A stretch of DNA of 64,000 bases, taken from assembly GCA_045587385.1 (NCBI GenBank), contig JAZNCE010000124.1:59572-123571 (forward strand), read 5' to 3'. How positions within the stretch are numbered: position 1 is the first letter of the stretch; every line of letters starts with the position of its first letter. Source of the stretch: SVQP01 sp045587385. Its GTDB lineage: Bacteria > Bacillota > Clostridia > Oscillospirales > CAG-272. A program made the translations under genes and the position numbers. The notes beneath the pieces were generated by a model, which worked only from the letters and a program-made list of their open reading frames with translations, had not been told where the DNA came from and ran no database searches. Shown piece by piece: positions 59,776 through 64,000 of this stretch.

Positions 59776-60900
59776 TCACTCTTCAAACTCTTTTAACTCG
59801 TCAAGCGGAGGTTTAGAAGTGTCAATTTCCATACATTCTTTTAACCAGTCTGCTTTACTGTATCCTGTACCTGTCAATTCAAATATTTCACCTTTATATC
59901 CAACAGGTTTAACCCATCCCCATTCTACAAGTCGGTCTAAAGCCTCAACCCATCTTGCAGATTCTCTCCTTGAGTTATCAGCCATAAACTGTTTACCAGA
60001 CGTACAGATCTGAGTAGGCGAACCGAGTGTCTGAATCTTTAAAATTTGACCATCGCCGTCGGCGGCATACACCAACAGAAAAGCGGAATCCACAGGAATA
60101 TTGCCTACCTCATCTTGCCCAACAACCGATTTATCGCCCTCCGAATTTCCAATGATTAATGTTTCTTTTTCAACCCGAAACAATTTTTCGATATCCTCGC
60201 TCGTTGCCGTGGGAATATTCTCCCATGTTAACTGGTTGTTTTCCATATCGGTAAGTCTAATGCCGAATTGAGAAAGCATTTCTTTCATCTCTTCTAACAA
60301 TTTCTGTTGATTTTCTCCGATTTCGGCATTGGCTCTATTCCTCACTTCTGCCTCTTCGTTGATTACGTCTACAAGGTCTCGATATCGAACCCATCCTGCG
60401 TTTTCGTCAGCATAATTAATTGCGTTTCGAAACGCAGGTGAAGCCACATACTTCAAACTGTTTAAATCTGTGAAGAAATCAACAGTATTCCCCTCATCCT
60501 TTACTTTCTGTCTGAACTCCTCCAGCATTCTCATTTTTGTATATTTATCATATTTTTCATCTCCTACATCCTGTTCATTTGCAGTGATAGCCGAAGATTC
60601 CTTTATCAGTACAAGTATTGGTACTCCCTTAGCTTTGGCATAATTGTACTCTTTCTCCGTGTAGCTTATACCAGCATCATCATCGATTGAACCATAACGT
60701 CCTCCAATAACGAGAAGGTAAAAATCGCACTCATCAATCATCTTCGTTATCACATCCCATTGGGTGGCAGGAGCTGCGTGAAATTGCTCCATGCCCACGG
60801 GGATGAAATTGTTTTCAAGTGCTACCCCCATCAATGCCTGTCTTTGTTCCTTTAAGTCCTCATAGGTAGAACTAATAAAAACCGAAAACTTTCTTTTCAT
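59776..60900 (-). CDS. DUF4062 (TIR-like) domain protein
   Basis: This 374-residue protein starts with the DUF4062 motif KRKFSVFISSTYEDLKEQRQAL, quoted as FISSTYEDL and EQRQAL. The next strands FIPVGMEQF and CDFYLLVIGGRYGSID complete an alpha/beta TIR-like domain (~1-110). An insertion with a Glu/Lys-rich coil follows (~165-230), and a C-terminal winged-helix-like part (DRLVEWGWVKPVGY) closes it. Such TIR-like proteins are frequent in bacterial defence loci, often as NAD-consuming or signalling effectors. I start it at the ATG at 60900 behind TAAGGAG; the longer frame to 60978 has no ribosome site. Its composition is lower in GC than the next gene. Confidence 0.82.
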   Translation of the reverse strand: MKRKFSVFISSTYEDLKEQRQALMGVALENNFIPVGMEQFHAAPATQWDVITKMIDECDFYLLVIGGRYGSIDDDAGISYTEKEYNYAKAKGVPILVLIKESSAITANEQDVGDEKYDKYTKMRMLEEFRQKVKDEGNTVDFFTDLNSLKYVASPAFRNAINYADENAGWVRYRDLVDVINEEAEVRNRANAEIGENQQKLLEEMKEMLSQFGIRLTDMENNQLTWENIPTATSEDIEKLFRVEKETLIIGNSEGDKSVVGQDEVGNIPVDSAFLLVYAADGDGQILKIQTLGSPTQICTSGKQFMADNSRRESARWVEALDRLVEWGWVKPVGYKGEIFELTGTGYSKADWLKECMEIDTSKPPLDELKEFEE

Positions 60901-60981
60901 AATCAATATTCTCCTTACATGTTTTCCTTTTGTTGTGTTACCGTCTGGTGAATGAACTATCAAATCTATAAAAGACAATAA

Positions 60982-62019
60982 TTAGTTGCATTCCACCGCG
61001 ACCTTGATCACTCCGTCGCGTTTATTTTCAAACAGCTCATACGCCTCATTGATCTTCGAGAGCGGATAGGTATGCGTGATCAGCGGCTCGGTATCGAGCT
61101 TGCCCTCGGCAATCAGCTTCAGCGTTTCCTCGCAGTCGCAACCGTCAACGCCGCCGATCTTGAAGGTCAGGTTCTTGCCGTACATATCGGGCAATGGCAG
61201 AGTCTGCGCCTTGTCGTAAAGCGCCACCACCGTGACGACGGCATTCGGGCGCGCGCACTGCCATGCAAGTTCGAAGGTGTTCTCTGCTCCGGCAACCTCC
61301 AGCACCACGTCTGCACCGCCGTGATCGCTGTTCTCACGAGCGAAATCAAGGCATTTTTCGGGCGTAACCGTCAGTACATCGGGATAGTGCTCATTCACAA
61401 ACTTGATACGGTTCTCGTCCTTCTCGCACACGATAATGCGCTTGGGTTTCTTCAGCATCACGCATAGGAGCGTACAAATTCCCGTGGGGCCTGCTCCGAT
61501 GATGAGAACGGTATCGTCCTCTGTGATCTCGGAGATCTTCGCCGCCCAATAGCCCGTGGCAAGAACATCGCCCACGAGCAGAGCTTGTCTATCAGTCACG
61601 CTATCGGGAATCTTATTCAGCCCCTGATCCGCAAATGGCACGCGAACGTACTCTGCCTGACCACCGTCAATGCGGCAACCAAGCGCCCAACCGCCATTCT
61701 TGTCGGTGCAGTTGTTGACAAAGCCCTTCTTGCAGAAGAAGCACTCGCCGCAGAAGGTCTCCACGTTGACTGCGACTCGATCTCCGGGCTTTACGTGCGT
61801 GACCGCCGATCCGACCTCTTCCACAATGCCGACCATTTCGTGTCCGACCGTAATTCCCTCCACCGCTCTCGGCACGCTTCCGTGTTTAATGTGCAAATCG
61901 CTCGAACAGATGCTCGCAAGCGTAACCTTGACAATCGCATCCCTCTCGTGCTGTATCGTCGGCTTAGGCTTCTCCACCAAGCCGAATTTTCCTTTTGATA
62001 TGTATGTATAGGTAAGCAT
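60982..62019 (-). CDS. Zinc-dependent alcohol dehydrogenase family protein
   Basis: This 345-residue medium-chain dehydrogenase has catalytic-zinc motif GHEMVGIVEEVG, the structural-zinc cluster CGECFFCKKGFVNNC, and the NAD(P)-binding motif IIGAGPTGICTLL. The shape matches threonine-dehydrogenase/alcohol-dehydrogenase-like oxidoreductases. Its GC content is visibly higher than both neighbours, so it is probably a separately acquired or resident gene in the island. The substrate is unknown. Confidence 0.9.
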   Translation of the reverse strand: MLTYTYISKGKFGLVEKPKPTIQHERDAIVKVTLASICSSDLHIKHGSVPRAVEGITVGHEMVGIVEEVGSAVTHVKPGDRVAVNVETFCGECFFCKKGFVNNCTDKNGGWALGCRIDGGQAEYVRVPFADQGLNKIPDSVTDRQALLVGDVLATGYWAAKISEITEDDTVLIIGAGPTGICTLLCVMLKKPKRIIVCEKDENRIKFVNEHYPDVLTVTPEKCLDFARENSDHGGADVVLEVAGAENTFELAWQCARPNAVVTVVALYDKAQTLPLPDMYGKNLTFKIGGVDGCDCEETLKLIAEGKLDTEPLITHTYPLSKINEAYELFENKRDGVIKVAVECN

Positions 62020-62058
62020 AATTACCTCCTGATTTTCGCCTCAACAACTATCACATGG

Positions 62059-62808
62059 TTATGACCAGCTGTAATCTTTTAATTTCTGATATATCCGGCT
62101 TTTATTTGTATTAATTGTATCAACCAATACGCACCGTTCACCATCCAGCTTTAGAACTACTAGATGATCATCATATATGAAAGACAAAAATGTATCCTTA
62201 GCAGGTACTTGCTTACTCCTATACTTCATTGCTTCTGCAAAATCGTTAAACATAGCTTTTTTTATTTCTGCAACTGCATAATTGAAGTTATAGTCGTTTT
62301 TAAAGTACAAATCAAGCGGATATAACATCAATATGTTTTTATCTGTTTCCAATGTTTGCAAAAAAGAAACAACATCATATTCAACACTGCCATAAGAATG
62401 CTTCTCTTTTCTCAAATTTTCCAACTGATTCAGATTATAACTTCTTAGTGCTGCGTGTAATCGAGTCACCTGCATAGAAGCGTTTTCCTTCCTTGGTGGA
62501 GATGATCCATACATGCCTTGCGTATACACAGTAACTTGATGAGATAATTCTCTCCTTGCTTGCATTCCAGTTTGTCCCAGTATCAATTTAAAATCTAGTC
62601 CATACTCTCCTGCGTAACAATCGCATTCTCCGGCATCTTCTTTGGGTGGTCTTATGTATTCCTTAAAATCAACATTTTTTCTAAACCACATTGACTCATT
62701 GATCAATTCCAATAAATACAGTTCGTAGTTACATTCTGTTTCGCCTTCCACAAAGTTTTTGTTTATAAGCGTAGCGGGCAATATATCACAATACAAATTA
62801 TTATCCAT
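62059..62808 (-). CDS. Hypothetical 249-residue protein next to a UvrD-like helicase
   Basis: This AT-rich gene encodes a soluble protein with no named family. The segment ECDCYAGEYGLDFKLILG (residues ~58-75) has an acid-rich loop followed by a hydrophobic strand with D-F-K, compatible with a PD-(D/E)xK-type core. That is a weak sequence argument, and I do not claim nuclease activity. The C-terminal KDTFLSFIYDDHLVVLKLDGERCVLVDT is beta-rich. It lies 68 nt downstream of the helicase gene on the same strand, suggesting a functional pair. Confidence 0.6.
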   Translation of the reverse strand: MDNNLYCDILPATLINKNFVEGETECNYELYLLELINESMWFRKNVDFKEYIRPPKEDAGECDCYAGEYGLDFKLILGQTGMQARRELSHQVTVYTQGMYGSSPPRKENASMQVTRLHAALRSYNLNQLENLRKEKHSYGSVEYDVVSFLQTLETDKNILMLYPLDLYFKNDYNFNYAVAEIKKAMFNDFAEAMKYRSKQVPAKDTFLSFIYDDHLVVLKLDGERCVLVDTINTNKSRIYQKLKDYSWS

Positions 62809-62876
62809 ATATCAAAACCTCTCTGTGCTATCTTTTTCCAATTTAAAGACAACATACATCATACGTTAGCTTTCTC

Positions 62877-64000
62877 TTATGTCTTAATTATTTTCGCTAC
62901 GCCAGGCTCCTGCAACAACTCGAAAAACTCGTTAATTTCATTATGAGATTGGTAGGAGTATCTTCCTCTGTCCCGATAATGACTAAAAGTAAACATTACC
63001 TCTTTCTTTGCCCTAGATAGCGCTACAAAGAACGCACACCTATCCTCTTCCGGCTGAGATCTAAAATTCCAAAAAGCCGAATCTTCCAAACCGACAAAGC
63101 AGACGACTTCATATTCAAGTCCTTTGCTCTTATGAATAGTCATTATAGGGACGGAGTGCTTTCCTTCAAAGTTTTCCAGTGCTTGTATCCAATTGCTTTC
63201 AACAACTTCGAACTCTTTCCATAAAAGATCTTGGTATCTAGTCAGCTGCTCATTAATATACTTTCCTTGTTCATAACACGGAAACATCGCTTTTATGCGA
63301 TCGATTCCAAGAAATCCGATCAGATGCTTTAAAATATCATGAAACTCTCTTTTGTTAGCAACAATTGGGAGCATACTCTTCAAGTATTCAATTTCTTTGC
63401 CCAATTCATCCTGCATATTGTAATAATTTTCATTATCAGTGCAAGAATCTATACCCCACATTTCGGACATCGATATCAATAACATTTCCCAATCGTTTGG
63501 ATTTTTTATATCAATTGCCAGTCGCAGAAAAGCACTTAATATTTCTACAATCGGCTCTTTTAATAAATCCTGGTAATCGGTTTCTATTCGCGCACAAACT
63601 CCCCTTTGGGAAAGTTCAGAAACGATCTTTGTAACATATGTTTCCGGCCTTTGCTTGCACAAAATACAAATATTACTTGGCTCGGTTCCTGATAATATTT
63701 TCTTGTATATGTTTTCCGCTACTTCAACAGCCTCTTCTTGCTCATTTTGAGAAATCAGTAATGAAATTTCACCATCATCGGGATTCCACCTATTAGAAGA
63801 TTTTACTGCCTGACCATTCTCGTTTAATGATGCATACATCCGCCTCTGCAAATCCACCAATCTGGGAGCTGATCTGTGGTTCATAAGTAATTTTTGAGTT
63901 TCCGCATTAAAATCATTTTCAAAATCTTTGAATACAGTCTTACGTGCACCAGCCCACAGCATAATACGCTGCTTGTTATCTCCTACAGCTGTCAAAATAG
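62877..64000 (-). CDS. UvrD/Rep-like superfamily 1 helicase, C-terminal part (5' end outside window)
   Basis: The frame is open to the window edge and lacks the N-terminal Walker A and B motifs, which lie beyond it. Visible motifs are III (ILTAVGDNKQRIMLWAGA), IV-like NHRSAPRL and CILCKQRPETY, V (MTIHKSKGLEYEVVCFVGLE) and VI (FFVALSRAKKEVMFTFSH). The spacing matches UvrD/PcrA-type proteins. AT-rich codon use differs from the chromosomal genes before 59400. It may be a stand-alone repair helicase, but the neighbours fit a defence-type operon. Confidence 0.85.
   Translation of the reverse strand, partial: ILTAVGDNKQRIMLWAGARKTVFKDFENDFNAETQKLLMNHRSAPRLVDLQRRMYASLNENGQAVKSSNRWNPDDGEISLLISQNEQEEAVEVAENIYKKILSGTEPSNICILCKQRPETYVTKIVSELSQRGVCARIETDYQDLLKEPIVEILSAFLRLAIDIKNPNDWEMLLISMSEMWGIDSCTDNENYYNMQDELGKEIEYLKSMLPIVANKREFHDILKHLIGFLGIDRIKAMFPCYEQGKYINEQLTRYQDLLWKEFEVVESNWIQALENFEGKHSVPIMTIHKSKGLEYEVVCFVGLEDSAFWNFRSQPEEDRCAFFVALSRAKKEVMFTFSHYRDRGRYSYQSHNEINEFFELLQEPGVAKIIKT

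Noticed and set aside
1..64000. CRISPR array, rRNA operon, insertion sequence or complete prophage
   Set aside because: No regularly spaced repeat, rRNA sequence, transposase or phage structural gene was recognisable.

Overview
The window looks like the chromosome of a spore-forming, monoderm Firmicute of the class Clostridia, probably a fermentative gut-type species. The evidence is PolC rather than DnaE as the main replicative polymerase gene, the neighbourhood dxr-rseP-ispG-polC, SpoIIID, DacF- and PdaA-like wall enzymes, the MEP isoprenoid route, and near-consensus SigA promoters that mostly have a 17-bp spacer. Base composition is moderate. The last 4 kb alternates between AT-rich and GC-richer genes. 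No rRNA, insertion sequence, CRISPR array or prophage module is visible.

Layout. 1-9400: a rightward block of dxr (3' end), rseP, ispG, polC and a GH2 beta-mannosidase-like gene. 9400-15100: leftward genes for an XRE regulator, a DUF4956 membrane protein with a VTC-domain protein, and argG-argH behind a good promoter. 15200-20520: two overlapping polysaccharide deacetylases, a DUF624-like membrane protein, a TrmH-type rRNA methyltransferase, spoIIID and two uncharacterised genes. 20700-24522: the block lepB-rbgA-rnhB-yraN. Here lepB is fused in frame behind a complete archaeal-type phosphoglycerate mutase, the most unusual object in the window. 24540-31450: dipeptidase, threonine synthase, DUF1540 protein, phosphoesterase, then tig-clpP-clpX.

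31500-38700: AraC regulator, a protein with seven consecutive cysteines, unknown membrane and cytosolic proteins, tRNA-Val(CAC), a SecB-like chaperone with a small P-loop protein, pgi and dacF. 38800-42934: a leftward sugar operon (nucleotidyltransferase, NahK-like kinase, galE, galM) that resembles the intracellular half of a hexosamine/galactose salvage route. 43100-46100: a Crp-type regulator with a complete small ABC importer. 46150-53900: a DUF2974 hydrolase and two GH78 alpha-L-rhamnosidases on opposite strands around a BspA-like leucine-rich-repeat protein. With the GH2 enzyme they indicate plant or host glycan use. 54000-59100: GNAT, a GrpB protein with a glycine-zipper tail, a lone prepilin-like protein, Pcp, a C39 lipoprotein, cytidine deaminase and an internally duplicated unknown protein.

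59400-64000: tRNA-Pro(GGG), then genes of different composition: a DUF4062 (TIR-like) protein, a zinc alcohol dehydrogenase, an unknown 249-residue protein and the 3' two thirds of a UvrD-like helicase that runs off the window. This looks like the first few kilobases of an acquired, possibly defence-related island at a tRNA gene. That reading is an inference.
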